A stretch of 64,000 nt of DNA from NCBI GenBank assembly GCA_900175165.2, contig FWWN02000531.1:94602-158601 (forward strand), in the 5' to 3' direction. The position numbers and the translations under genes are program-made. The number at the start of each line of letters is the position of its first letter. Position 1 is the stretch's first letter. This stretch comes from Rhizomucor pusillus. Its lineage: Eukaryota > Mucoromycota > Mucoromycetes > Mucorales > Lichtheimiaceae. Of this stretch, positions 36,799 to 47,581 are shown piece after piece. The notes beneath the pieces are model-generated. The model was not told where the DNA came from and searched no databases. It worked only from the letters and a program-made list of their open reading frames with translations.

Positions 36799-38419
36799 TT
36801 ACCCGACATATAAATGCTCGAGCATACTACGTACCGTGCGGTAAAGTCCATTGAGTTTCATTCTGATGAGTGCCTTGTCCGGGATTGTCTCTTGTTCCAG
36901 GAACCACTTGTACATTGGATGATCGTTAGGGATAATCTCTTCGAGTTTCGCTCGGACCATAGCCCAGCCTGCGCCGCAGTAATGTAGATCCAAAGCACGT
37001 ATAACATGCTGAAAATGCATCTGGATGAGCGTATGATACAAGACCTTGTATGCATCGTCCAGAGAATGCGCAACCACCGCGCTGTCCGGCAATACGTCGA
37101 GCTTTGCGCCGCAGGATCGCTGAAGTGTAGGACGATGCACCTTGATGCCACCAAAGTCGCGCATAGCAAATCCAGTCAGTTCTCCGGTCTCGCGGTCAAA
37201 CCGAGCAAGCATATTTTGTCCATGCGCCTCGAATGCGACGCCGTTCACTATACACGGTGGTAGCACAGCTCGTAGCAGAACGTCAATGTACCTTTTCAAG
37301 AAGCGTACACGCTTTTGCCTTGCATCAAGTTTCCACACATGCGTCAGCAGCGTTTCCCGAGTATCCGGTCGTTGAATTTTCTCACCAAGCACTGCACACA
37401 TGACATAGGTGGAATAATTATAGTTGTTACTCTGTTCGTATTCGACCGCTCTGCGGACAATGCAGCTGCAGTGCTTGGCCACGTCCGAGTCAGGATGGCG
37501 ATACACGGCCGACGCAAGCGATTGCTCGACCTCCAGTATGTTGCGATCGTACGTCAATCGGGGCAGTACGTTTCGTGAAAATCCAGGGCCAAAGTAGGTT
37601 GTAAAGGGAGTGATTGTTCGCAGAGCCGATGTGATATTCATGCCCAAGCACAGCTTGAGCGATAAGCCGGGCAGGAGCTCGGGAGCGACGAGCGAACGCA
37701 CGGATGCGAGTGCATCCATTGTGACGTGGCCAGGCACGACGCGAGCCTCCTTGAACCGTTCTTTGACGTTGACTAGCTGCAGCTCGTGGACAGGTACAAA
37801 GATGGTATTCTTTGTCGGTTGTTCGTCCGTGGCAGCCTTTACAAGGGGAGCAATAAGCCGTTTGAAAGGACCGCGGGTCCGGATGTGCGAACGCGGAAAC
37901 GATACAAGGCTGACCCGTGGTCGATATAGATCGTAGTCGCCGGGCCCGAGATGTGGCATAGGCGGTACTGTCTTGCGCGCTTTGTGGAACTTTTTCCGAA
38001 ATGATAGTTAACTGATACACAATTTTGTTAGATTGTAGTTTACTGTACATACCGGATGTGTTGGGTGGCCTTCATAGTTTGACATTTCCCACTGGAGGCT
38101 GCTTGAATTCAAGTCGGGTAGTGGCCGCGGGTGGTCATAGGTATACTCTAAATGCAATCGTCAATACATAATTAATTCCCATAGTTTGGATTTCATTCTT
38201 ACTTTGCTGCTCAATGGAGCTTTCTAATGTTTCTGAAAACTCTTGTCGTAGTTTATCTGCAACACCGTAATCTTTTGCAAACTTGTCCCAGAGTTTGCCG
38301 GCATCGTCCGGCACCAGAGAATACGTCGTTGGATTGTTGCCTTCTTTTAAAAGCGCAGCAAATGTATTGTTCAAGGCTGTAGATATATGGTCCTCACCGT
38401 TGTTGCTAATAACATTCCT

Positions 38420-38463
<44 letters not shown>

Positions 38464-38797
38464 GCACTGGACTGTACAGCAACGGTGGAATCATATCCTG
38501 CGGATGTAGTATTTTGATCTCACGGCAGGGAGGTATCTTCATGTTTGATGCTGCCGGGAAACACCACTGCGATGACCCAATGATGGGAATCCCGCGAAGC
38601 GCAACGACAGCCAAGATATCATCGACGTTAGAAAGCTGCTGACGGCCAGATCGAAGCGAAACGCAAGCTCCAATCGCGTGACGCATTGAATTGAGTGGAA
38701 TAAAGTATGCCGGGACTAGTTTTTCAGTTACTATGGATGCCAGGAGTCGAGATATCGTGGCGAATTTTGCATATTGCAAATGGGTCGATGATGCCAT
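36799..38797 (-). CDS. rfs: NIS siderophore synthetase (IucA/IucC family), probable rhizoferrin synthetase
   Basis: Three exons (38797-38203, 38147-38053, 37989-36799) join in frame to 626 residues. The NIS signature HPTHPFHKARK (about residues 226-236) spans the second splice junction. The core follows with MPHLGPGDYD, RVSLVSFPRSH, MNITSALRTITPFTTYFGPG, and the FhuF-like C lobe with FEAHGQNMLARF and MRDFGGIKVHRP. These enzymes activate a carboxylate of citrate with ATP and couple it to an amine. In Rhizopus the eukaryotic member Rfs joins two citrates to diaminobutane to give rhizoferrin, the hydroxycarboxylate siderophore of Mucorales; I infer the same product. Odd: a pure CAA run encodes 15 Gln (residues 112-126) in the N lobe. 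The start at 38797 is preferred; an upstream in-frame extension to 38845 is possible. Confidence 0.9.
38420..38464 (-). repeat. Pure (CAA)15 tract coding poly-Gln in rfs
   Basis: Fifteen uninterrupted TTG triplets on the plus strand are CAA codons on the coding strand. They form Gln112-126 of the siderophore synthetase. Confidence 0.95.
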
Positions 38798-39240
38798 CAA
38801 ACAAATCAAAAAGGATAGATAATTATGTATTTGTATACAAGGCAAACAGAAAAGGGTGTTATGGTACTTTTCTAGATATTGGTCTCGGTGATTTTCTTCC
38901 AGGGTTTCAACACAAACAAATATGATGAAGAAGCTTCCGTATCAACTCAAACAGGGCTTGAGTTTACACGTGTCACCAAGCTATCTGTATAGAGGGATCA
39001 TAAGAAATTACTGTCTCAACATTCAGGACCTAAATCGAACTCGAACCATTTTCTTCTTTAACGAGAAAAAAGAACAAATTGAATTAAAGATTTATCCATA
39101 TGGTACAAAAAGTTTATTTGTTGAATTGTCTACAACAGGACAAAAAGAAGAAAAAGAAGAAGGCATCAGGCGGAAAGATGTGGAGTTTTACAACAATATC
39201 GATAGAAAAAGAAGAGAGAGGGAGAATAGATTGAGGGAGT
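38798..39240. promoter_or_regulatory. rfs promoter with GATA-type words
   Basis: About 0.44 kb between the rfs ATG and the stop of the Kre9-like gene. It holds GATAGATAA at 38814-38822, TATCTG at about 38979 and TTATCC at about 39094, all compatible with fungal GATA-factor cores (WGATAA/HGATAR). Iron repressors of the Fep1/SreA/Sre1 class bind such cores. The cores are short, so chance is a serious alternative. A plus-strand 138-codon frame at 38922-39338 is charged and runs antisense into the next gene; it is not called. Confidence 0.35.
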
Positions 39241-40272
39241 TTAGAAGGCAAGGACAGCAACCAAAGGAGCAGCCAAGGCAAAGGTGGAGGCGACGTATTT
39301 GGAGGCGCCAGATTCGGACATGGAGGAAGAGGAGCTAGAGGAGCCAGAGTCGGATCCAGAAGCAGAAGACGAGCCGCCAGTAGCAGAACCGCCCATGGCA
39401 GAAGAAGCAGCAGAGGCAGCGCCGGAAGCACCGGAAGCAGCGGCGTCAGCGGCAGAAGCAGCGCCAGAAGCAGCAGCGTCAGTGGCAGAAGCAACGCCAG
39501 AAGCAGCAGCGTCAGTGGCAGAAGCAACGCCAGAAGCAGCAGCGCCAGAGGCACCAGCAGCACCGGAAGCAGCACCGGCAGCACCAGATGCGGAAGCTCC
39601 ACCAGCAGCACCGCCAGCAGCTTGGCGCTTCTTCATACCAGCAGCACCAGCAGCGGGAGCTTGACCATCGGGAGAGGGAGAGCCAGCACCGGCTTGAGGA
39701 TCTTGAGCACCGGGAGCAGCACCGCCAGCACTAGCAGAGCCAGAAGGTTGAGAAGCATCAGAGGAACCAGAAGCAGAAGCAGAGGGAGCGACAGAAGCTT
39801 GTTGACTGCCAGAAGAGGTGGAGTTATTACCAGAGGAGGTGATACTCAAACCGCCAATGTAAGCCATGTTGTTGGGATCAGAACCGACAGCCAAAGAGTA
39901 CTGGTTGCCGTCGGTAGCGTTGGAAGGCACCTCAACTTGGGTCGAGCCAGAGGAAGCATCGACGTTCTGTGCCAAAGCTTGGACGAGCTGAAGGGCGTTG
40001 GGATCGCCTTGCATAAGGTTGATGACGAGGTTGGTGATACCTTGCTGGGGGTTTTGCCAGCTGACAGTTTGATGGGAGCCTGCTTGCCAAACGGCCCCTT
40101 GAGTGGGTTGAGTGATGGAAACAGGTCCGGTTTGGCCGCCGCCGCCTTGTTGCTGTTGGCCACCACCGCCAGAAGGAGCAGCAGCAGCGCCGCCACCAGC
40201 AGCAGAAGCTTGTTGAGCCGAAGCAGTAGCGGCGAGAAGTGCGAGGACGGAGGTGAGGATCGATGCCTTCAT
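39241..40272 (-). CDS. GPI-anchored wall protein with Kre9/KNH-like N-terminal domain
   Basis: A single exon encodes 343 residues. MKASILTSVLALLAATASA is a signal peptide. Residues about 50-150 carry the ITQPTQGAVWQAGSHQTVSW block, INLMQGDPNALQLVQALAQN, and YSLAVGSDPNNMAYIGGLSI, which is the layout of the Kre9/Knh1 Ser/Thr-rich GPI family. The second half is Ala/Ser/Gly low complexity with an 11-residue tandem repeat (ASGVASATDAA) coded by near-identical 33-nt units near 39470-39536. The tail SKYVASTFALAAPLVAVLAF is the GPI signal. Likely role: cell-wall glucan assembly or a structural mannoprotein-like component. A TATA box sits 73 bp upstream. Confidence 0.85.
   Translation of the reverse strand: MKASILTSVLALLAATASAQQASAAGGGAAAAPSGGGGQQQQGGGGQTGPVSITQPTQGAVWQAGSHQTVSWQNPQQGITNLVINLMQGDPNALQLVQALAQNVDASSGSTQVEVPSNATDGNQYSLAVGSDPNNMAYIGGLSITSSGNNSTSSGSQQASVAPSASASGSSDASQPSGSASAGGAAPGAQDPQAGAGSPSPDGQAPAAGAAGMKKRQAAGGAAGGASASGAAGAASGAAGASGAAASGVASATDAAASGVASATDAAASGAASAADAAASGASGAASAASSAMGGSATGGSSSASGSDSGSSSSSSSMSESGASKYVASTFALAAPLVAVLAF
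39470..39540 (-). repeat. Tandem 33-nt coding repeat in the Kre9-like gene
   Basis: Two adjacent, essentially identical 33-nt units encode the Ala/Ser/Thr/Asp repeat in the wall protein; weaker copies flank them. Confidence 0.8.
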
Positions 40273-41537
40273 GTTTCTCGTTTCGGGTTAAGGAAAGTGA
40301 TGAAGAACTTGGAGAGAGGAAAAAACGACAGGAATACTCGCTCGTATTTATATTTTTTTTTTTTACTCTTGGTACCAAGAGTCTCGACGCAAAAGCGCTG
40401 GTGTGGTTTCCTCGTGCCAAGCAAAGGCATAGACTACTACTAATACTGGACCCAAAATTTTAGCGCGGAAAATGATGTCAATCAGAATTATTACTGTTTT
40501 GCTGCTGTTAATACTGGCCGCCCGTTTTGCCCTGTCGATCCCCCATTGCAAAAATGGCAAAGTTTCTGACATCCCCGTTCACATACACAGAATCTTTTTA
40601 TAGAATCATTATTTGCAAGAGTTGCTTTAAACAACTAGCTTCTCACTCCCCCTGCTGGTGCCCTCATATGCTAACTTATAGCTCATTTCTCAAGTGATTC
40701 TCCTACCCGCGATGTCTTGGCGTACTGTCACGCGTACCTGGATCATGGTAGAAACCAGTCAATCTGGATCTAAATTATTATTGATCTGATTACATATTGT
40801 GAGCGCCCTCCTTCCAGAACCTTAGCACCGTGGCCAGTCTTGTCGGTAGAGACCAATGCACGATGGATCCTCCTTTCTTTTTTTATTCACATCGCGCCAG
40901 TGCACGTTCTTGCAGACACTAAATATGCAGACTTTCCATTCAACACATGGATGGCTTCAGCGCATTTTGTGGATGTCGCATGATTTACAGCCCCAGCCAT
41001 TCGCGTCAAAGTCATGTAAAATTAGAATAAGCTTTCTTTTATTAGACATATTTAGACGAAGAATAAACAAGCAAGAGTCAAAAACGGTATACTACTAGTC
41101 AACAAAACAGCAAATATTGATGTACCCATCACCACGTGCCTGAGCGCAGTTTATTTGTTAGTACCTCCTAGTACCCACGTCGACCAACTCTTTTTTTTTT
41201 CATTTGCACCGGCGGTACTGGTAATCGAGATATATAATATGGGGGCCTAGAGCCAAGGATTGCTGAGGGATAAAGTGTCGAGACCAGACCATTCGCATGA
41301 AAATCGCGACAGTTGCATGGTGACACCGAGGACCATCGATCAGAAGACCGAGATCGACGCTCGTTCGAAGAGAAAGTTTTCCCGACGGGTGTGGGCTCCA
41401 CCACCACCAGCCAGCAGACTAAAACTATGTATCTACTATGAATAGAAGCAACCCCGCTGACTTTTGCAGAAGATTAGATTGTTGGAGATTACAAGCATTT
41501 ATCGTAATTAGTGTATGAAGGATGAACAAGTCTACTA
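40273..41537. other. Intergenic: Kre9-like promoter and 3' flank of the USP gene
   Basis: About 1.26 kb. Apart from the TATA box near 40350, no open frame with recognisable content and no RNA gene are seen. Confidence 0.45.
40345..40352 (-). promoter_or_regulatory. TATA box of the Kre9-like gene
   Basis: On the minus strand this reads TATAAATA, 73 bp upstream of the ATG at 40272, next to a T/A homopolymer tract. Sequence and distance fit a strong fungal core promoter. Confidence 0.6.
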
Positions 41538-42822
41538 TTATTTCTTCAGGAGAGTGAACCTCCGCCTTATTTGTTGGAAGCCTAGATTCTTTGCAAAGAT
41601 TCTGTTTGTTGGGATGATATTGCTGGCGCTGCTGTTGCTAAAACTGCGTTGGTGATGTGTCGTCGCCTTGCGCAACTCTGCATGGTGGTGCGACAGGTCC
41701 GGAAGAGGCGAGGAGGAAACTGTCAAGGATCGACGGTGGCCGCCTCTGCATGTATTATCGTCATCGGCGGCGGTGGCGTTTGGATTTTTGCACGATGATG
41801 ATGGTGGTGACCGAAAGCCTGGATCGTCATCGTCATCGCTTCTTTGTTCCTCCGCAATGGTGGTAGGGCTAGCGCATTGGTACTGCTGGACGAATATGAC
41901 GGGAATAGTAAGGTTCTTTAGACTGTTCTGGATAAGCGTCGTCAGGCTGGTCGAGAATATCGATATTCGCTTTTTCCGGCATCCAATGATCAACATGGTC
42001 GGTTCGTACATCTGGACCTGCGCTTGTTATAAATATCAATCATTATCAGCCCACCATGCCATTCTTTCTTTTCTTGGATTGCGGCCTAACTAACCATTGT
42101 CTTCAATGCATGCTCTGGTTTCCCAAACGCCAGTTCAACCGTCACGCTGATCTAAATATGTATTTGTTTGTTTTTCCATTGCGTCAGGTGCCTTAACGCG
42201 TTAAATTCATATGATCTACATACCTTATCGTCATGTTGTGCATTTAATATACGCTTGAGCAAACTTGTAGCCAGCTGCTTCGGATGACAATAATCTAACG
42301 GAACGATGAGGAATATTCTGACGATCAGTTCAGCTGATTATTTTTCTTTCTTTCTTCTTTTCTTCTTGTTACACATTGCTTCTCTTTTATATACCTAGGG
42401 TTTGGTATGACAGGTACATGCCCACTAGCACAACTTCATCGCCATTGTCGACCAGATCCTAATAATTTATGTATGAGCAGTTGTTTCTCAGAAATGATTC
42501 TCTCGTCTTGCTTCCAGCGGCGACGTACCGCAACGTATCGAATAACATTCTCAATCTCCTCGTCGCAACTGTGATCGTCGATAATAAGCATGAACAATCG
42601 TCCAACTGGCGAGCTACTTGTCTGGTATCCTTCACTTGCTGTGCGGAGCGTATATGAAATCAAGGGCTTGGCTGCAATGTTGCTCACGTTATCGAATGAG
42701 ACACGGTATTTGTAAGATTTTTTGCTGTCAGCAGATTGAAAGGAAAGACGAGAGTAACGCGAATCGACGACTGGGCTATTACTTTCGAGCAAGGAAATGC
42801 CGCTCTCGTTTTGACACAACAT
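41538..42822 (-). CDS. Universal stress protein (UspA) domain protein
   Basis: About five exons join in frame. The domain starts YKYRVSFDNVSN, includes FSYTLRT-type spacing (ISYTLRTASEGYQ), the beta-strand GRLFMLIIDDHS, then (across introns) ENVIRYVA, DLVDNGDEVVLVGMYL, ILNAQHDDK, ISVTVELAFGKPEHALKTM and the closing MYEPTMLIIGCRKK with SLTTLIQNSLKNLTIPVIFV. This is the ATP-binding-type Usp fold order. A low-complexity His/Ser/Asp-rich tail of about 100 residues follows. The substrate or partner is unknown; fungal Usp proteins are linked to stress. ATG 42822 is the best start; an upstream in-frame stretch lacks an ATG. Confidence 0.75.
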
Positions 42823-43206
42823 GGCCACTGCTGTTTTTACATGTGCAGAAGACACCGAAAGCAAGACTCAATATATGTGTAAGAAAGAAGAAGCAGAGAG
42901 AAAGAGAATGAGAAAGGAAAAGAGGAGAGGAAAAGAAGAGAATAAACAGATAAAGAAATAGTGATACCGCGTTCATGGACGTGCGTGCGTTCCTTTACTC
43001 TGCTCCTCCTCCTCCTTCTTCTTCAACCCCTTCCTTGACTATTTATTTTTTGCACCACCCCTTCCCCGAGGAACTCCTCTTCTTGGCATTGTGCTCTGTG
43101 TTTATTTGAGATATATATATATATGTATATATGTCCATTCATGCTTGCTTGCTGGCAAACAAAAAAGTGTCACGGGACCTCGCAGAGAAAGACATGGCAT
43201 TTGTAT
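42823..43206. other. USP-gene promoter and OST4 3' flank
   Basis: About 0.38 kb. It contains a purine-rich tract (GA/AAAG) at about 42880-42960 and a TA/TG run at about 43112-43130. No coding signal. Confidence 0.45.
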
Positions 43207-43326
43207 TTACTGGGCAGGAGACTTGGTATCAGTGTTGACAGAGATGTAGTGGTATGCGACGATCAACAGCATGGTGGTGACACCCAACGCGTTGGCGATC
43301 AGCGACAATTGGTAGTCGGTAATCAT
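43207..43326 (-). CDS. ost4: Oligosaccharyltransferase subunit OST4
   Basis: A 39-codon frame encodes MITDYQLSLIANALGVTT, a single membrane segment with LLIVAYHYISVN, and a polar tail ending SPAQ. OST4 of yeast and human (36-37 residues) begins with Met-Ile-(Ser/Thr)-Asp, has one transmembrane helix and the same YHY/YHA exit. The subunit sits in the ER membrane and stabilises Stt3 with Ost3/Ost6 in N-glycosylation. The frame is too short for normal ORF filters; the match along its full length makes it real. No intron is needed. Confidence 0.92.
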   Translation of the reverse strand: MITDYQLSLIANALGVTTMLLIVAYHYISVNTDTKSPAQ

Positions 43327-44175
43327 GGCGGGTCCTTTACTGAGCTCCTATCTCGCACCTCTTTTAGTCTTATGGAATTATAAATAGCGTTTTGCACGTG
43401 TGTAGTAGTAGACTGCCACTCACTACTCTTGTTGTTGGTGCTGCTGCTGTTGTACCCTGATGGTGGTGCACAGGGATCTTTTGGCAAAAAGTGCGAGACG
43501 ACAGGAATGGTGGGACACAAAGCATCCTTGAAATTTTAGGCGACAACTCCGGTCAAGCTTGCTGCATTTTTGACACGTCTCACTGGGCAATTCCGCGGGC
43601 AAAAAAGATGGCTACAACGGTTTCGTTAGCAGCTCATATATTACATTCGATCCACAAGTTGTGAAATATGTATATAATAAGTTTTTGCTACTGTGGAGAG
43701 GGATGATGATGATAACAAACGCGGAAATGTAGAGTTGCCCCTAGTTTCATTTTCCTTCTGCAGCTTACAGTACCCCTTTGTGCTTCTGGAGACACATACA
43801 TACATGTATGTGCCATGGGTTCCGAGCATAATTACGATGCTCTTTAGATTTGTACTATTCAGATTTGTTTCTCTAATACATGAACAGTTTTGGATCGAAC
43901 AAAGCGAGAAAACTAGTACTTCCGAGGAATAAGAGATGATGATGATGCATACAACAATATCCATGAATAGTCTCTGCGGAGACGACGAGTCCGCATATAG
44001 GCGGTGCAATCTTAATAAATCTCGTCTCCTACTGGTACGTAACCTTTAAGCTCCTTTTCTGAAAGCGAACATTCATTGCATCTCGTATTCACAACACATC
44101 TTTTTATTCTTTCTTTCCCTTTCTTCACCCCTTCTGTAAAATTATACTTTATATACGTGTTTTTAAAGAAAAGAT
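43327..44175. promoter_or_regulatory. Divergent promoter region of ost4 and the surface-protein gene
   Basis: About 0.85 kb. A TATA-like TTTATATA at about 44147-44154 lies shortly before the ATG at 44176. The remaining frames (for example minus 43641-44009) show no domain. Confidence 0.45.
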
Positions 44176-45998
44176 ATGCGCTCGTTATCTCGGACAACAT
44201 TTTCCAGTGTGGGCTGGTCACACGCTGCTGTTGTTGTTCTCGCCTGCATTATCCTTCTTTCGGCATCACAGCCTGTCACAGCAACGCCGACCTCTTATCG
44301 ACAGCAGCGACGCGCATCACCAGTATCTCAGCATAGTAACGGCCCACTTGATAGACGGCAAGGTACATATAAGTTATTCGACGTGAATTATACTGCAATG
44401 CTCGAGAAAAAAATAAAGAAAAGCATTGACTGTGTTTGCACGTAGTGTCGAGTCAGTGCGGTGCGAATGGAAACAGTGACACGATATGTGCCCCGAAATC
44501 AGGGGATACATGGCAGAATGGGACCTGGTACCAAATTATCTGGAACCCTAGGTAATGAAATGCATATTTGTACATAACGTTTTTACTTATCCTCGCCAAT
44601 CGTCAAACTAATTTTTAACCATTGCAGCTATCCTAGCTACGTGTCTGCAGTGAGTATACTCTTCCATCCATGCGTCAAGGATCGTTCTCGATCTCTAACT
44701 GGTCGACTATTGTAATTTTTTGACAAATCCACAGACCTCCTTGAATATCTATATTTACCTGGTCGAGAACTATCAAAACAAAATGATAAAGAATTGGACA
44801 AATATCGATCCATCGCTGGGCAAACTCCCAGTACTCGTCGACGACTCGTTTTACATTGGACTGTCATCATCATCATCGCAGCCACCTAATAATGCTTCTG
44901 CAAAGCATGAGGCGTTTGTTTACATTCTCGGCGCTACCATTGATCCCGAGCGTGAATTAACAAACAGAGATTCAAGCTATCCCCAGGCAGTTACTATATC
45001 GATCGCTCGTAAGTCTCCTTGTCTTTTCGAGTACATATTACATCGCAACTGATCTGTTTGATGGACGATAACAGAACCTCCTGATTTGCCGACAACGACG
45101 TTGTCGGCACCATCCAGCGCGTCCTCCTCCTCTCCTGAGCCCAACAGCAGCAGTAGTAGCAACGGCAATGCCCATCCACCACAAGTTGATAATAACGACA
45201 ACGATGGTAGTAGTAGTAGTAGTAGCAGTAGCAGTAATATTTCGGTATCAAAAACCGTGGAACCATGGATCATCGGTGTCGTCGCTGCTGCCAGCGTCGC
45301 CGTCGTTGGAGCATGCATTGCCATTGTCCTTGCAAGACGATCCATGCGCCACCGCCAGATGGTATTTGACGAGAAAAAGAGCCACTCATCGTCAGGTAAG
45401 AAAAACGAGACAGTGTGGTTTCCCACTTTCTCTTGTCTGTGATATTTTCTGAAATTGGGTTCTGAAAGCATGCCACTATCCAGTCAATAGTTCCATTCCA
45501 GGCACCGATACGCAAACTGCTCCTTTGCAAGACAAGTCCACGAGCCACATTTCAGCTCCTCAACAACAACAACGGAACAACAGCAGCGGGTTCATTGCTC
45601 CTCCAACCATCCGCACACCAGACTCCTCCAACTGTTTAATCAACAGCCAAGTCGAATCAGCCGTTTCTACTGCAGCCCCTAACGCCAGCCAGATCTCGGC
45701 GCGCTCCACCTCAGATACACCTACACCGCCGATCAGTTCAACAGACGCATTGATGATTGCAGATACGTTCCGCCAGCGTATGCGAAGGCCCGAGTGGCAC
45801 GGCAATCCATTTGCCGATGTGGACGAGGAAGAAGCACGGCGGTGTCATCTGAGTCAAGAGCTTATGAAAAAGGAACTTGCGGAAGAAGGAACACTGATGA
45901 AGAAAGTGGGGAAGCATGCCCATCTATTGAATATTCAGTCGTTTGCGGAAGGTTCTGTAAATGTACACAGTAATGAGCAGCGGCAACAGGATGCATAG
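44176..45998 (+). CDS. Single-pass surface protein with Kre9-like ectodomain
   Basis: About six exons join in frame. A signal-anchor or signal peptide (AAVVVLACIILLSASQPVTA) is followed by an ectodomain with SSQCGANGNSDTICAPKSGD, TWQNGTWYQIIWNPSYPSY, SLNIYIYLVENYQNKMIKNW and FVYILGATIDPE, which resembles the beta-sandwich order of Kre9/KNH domains. A Ser-rich juxtamembrane stretch precedes one transmembrane helix (WIIGVVAAASVAVVGACIAIVLA) and a cytosolic tail with RRSMRHR and a conserved-looking end (DTFRQRMRRPEWHGNPF, then EEARRCHLSQELMKKEL). Topology suggests a wall-associated sensor; the family is unnamed to me. Confidence 0.75.
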
Positions 45999-46077
45999 CT
46001 ATATAGTATATATATAATGCGAGACTATAACTTTTTTTTCGGCTGCCTGCTCTGGAATTGTTTTGTCGTTGTTGTTT

Positions 46078-46530
46078 TTATACAATGCGAGGAGCAAGGG
46101 ATGCTGCCTTGACCCAGTTCTTTTGTCTCAGCTCTGCAGCGACAACGCCCAAGATACGAGTGCCGAGTGGTTCCTTTTTGTTGTTAAGCAAAATGCAAGC
46201 ATTGTCGTCGAATTTGATGTAGCGTCCGTCAGGTCGTGCCATCTCCTTTCGTGTGCGTACAACCAAGGCGCGCTTGACGTCGCCCTTCTTGACCTTGATC
46301 TGTGCTGCCTGACCGACCATCGTCGCGGGTATAGGTTTCGCTCGCTTCACTACACACACAATTTCGTCGCCTGCGCACACAAATGTCAAAACCCGAGATC
46401 AATAACCTTTTGCAGACTGAATGTGCGTACCAGCTCTGGCAAATCGACCGCCATTCATGACTCGAATGCACTCTGCAATAACTGCACCAGAGTTGTCAAT
46501 GACATTCAAGGTGCCCTTGAGTCCAATCAT
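46078..46530 (-). CDS. Mitochondrial ribosomal protein uL14m
   Basis: Two exons give a 120-residue-class uL14: MIGLKGTLNVIDNSGAVIAE, CIRVMNGGRFARAG (junction), then GDEIVCVVKRAKPIPATM, VKKGDVKRALVVRTRKE, RYIKFDDNACILLNNKKEPL and GTRILGVVAAELR. The NSGA, KKGD...VVRT and GTRI blocks are diagnostic for uL14. The bacterial-type length and the Arg/Lys pattern fit the mitochondrial (Mrpl38 in yeast) rather than the cytosolic eL/uL14 form. It binds 23S-like rRNA at the intersubunit face. It shares strand with the dephospho-CoA kinase gene 200 bp upstream. Confidence 0.92.
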
Positions 46531-46730
46531 TTTTGTAAAGTGTCTTTTGTCTGTGTAAACAATATGTTGATGGCCCGGATTTCTCCACCGCAGAAAACCA
46601 AAAAATTCAATTCGCGCAGTGAGACCGTATCATTGTTGGAAGAACCGATGATTATACAAAGATTTCTTTTTTCAGTTAAATTATTACAAATACTGGTAAG
46701 AGACTGTTGTTGGATCAGAATAAGCAAGAC

Positions 46731-47581
46731 TTAATGCCGGTACTCTGCAATTCTATCTCCAAGATATAGCAGTAACCGAGGTAAGTACATTTTGATAGCA
46801 GCAGCGAGTCCCACCACAGCTGCTGGCGGGCCAGCGTATTCCAGCATCCAAGTCAGCGTCGATGGCCGTATGTTGGAAACCACGTTCTTAACTTGTATCT
46901 TGAGCTGTGACAAATCGCTCGAGTTGTCAATTACAATGTCTGCCCGCGCCACCTTGTCCGCAAGGGGCATTTGAGACTTGATACGATTATTGGCATCTTG
47001 TTCTGAAATGTTATCTCGTTTCATGAGTCGCTGCAATTGGAGGACCTCAGAGCTATTCAACCAAGAAGGATGCAGCTGTTAATCACTGAATTCCATGTTT
47101 TTGTTCAGTCTTTACACATACCAGTAGACAACAATGGTCTTGCCGACTAGTTTATCCATCCCGCTCTCGATCAAAAGAGGTACATCCAATACAACCACAT
47201 CTGACCCCTTGAGCCAGTACAAGAATGCTTGCTTTAACATTTCTCGCCTTACGTAAGGATGCGTGCATTGATTGAGCAAGCGCCGCTTCTCCGGGTTGGC
47301 AAAGATAAGTTTTCCGATTTTCTGACGATCAATGTTGCCATCCGGTAGCATATATTCGTCGCCAAATTGCTTGCGTATAAGGCGATTGGATATCTTGCCA
47401 GGCTTGACTACTTCCCGCGCGATCTTGTCGGCATCAATGATGGGTATGTTATGTTCCTGCAACAGCCGCGACACCGTCGACTTGCCTTTCAAGTGTTTTG
47501 TTGTTGGTCAGCAAGATTGTTAATGCTGTTCCTTGATAATGTACCTGTAGCAATGCCGCCGGTCAGGCCAACGAGTTTCAT
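46731..47581 (-). CDS. Dephospho-CoA kinase
   Basis: Three exons join in frame to about 245 residues. Exon 1 encodes MKLVGLTGGIATG and splices to KSTVSRLL, which completes the P-loop GGIATGKST across the junction. Then come HNIPIIDADKIAREVV, HPYVRREMLKQAFLYWLKGS, VVVLDVPLLIESGMDKLVG and NRIKSQMPLADKVARADIVI, all CoaE blocks. The enzyme phosphorylates the ribose 3'-OH of dephospho-CoA with ATP as the last step of CoA synthesis. A hydrophobic C-terminal extension (WMLEYAGPPAAVVGLAAAIK) resembles the membrane-associating tail of Cab5/DCAKD, which sit at mitochondria or lipid droplets. Confidence 0.93.

Noticed and set aside
38922..39338. 138-codon plus-strand frame upstream of rfs
   Set aside because: It is Lys/Arg/Glu-rich, has no domain, and runs antisense into the Kre9-like gene; its composition follows the opposite strand's repeats.
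39284..40443. Long plus-strand frames (Ala/Glu/Pro-rich and Ser/Arg-rich)
   Set aside because: They are antisense shadows of the low-complexity Kre9-like gene.
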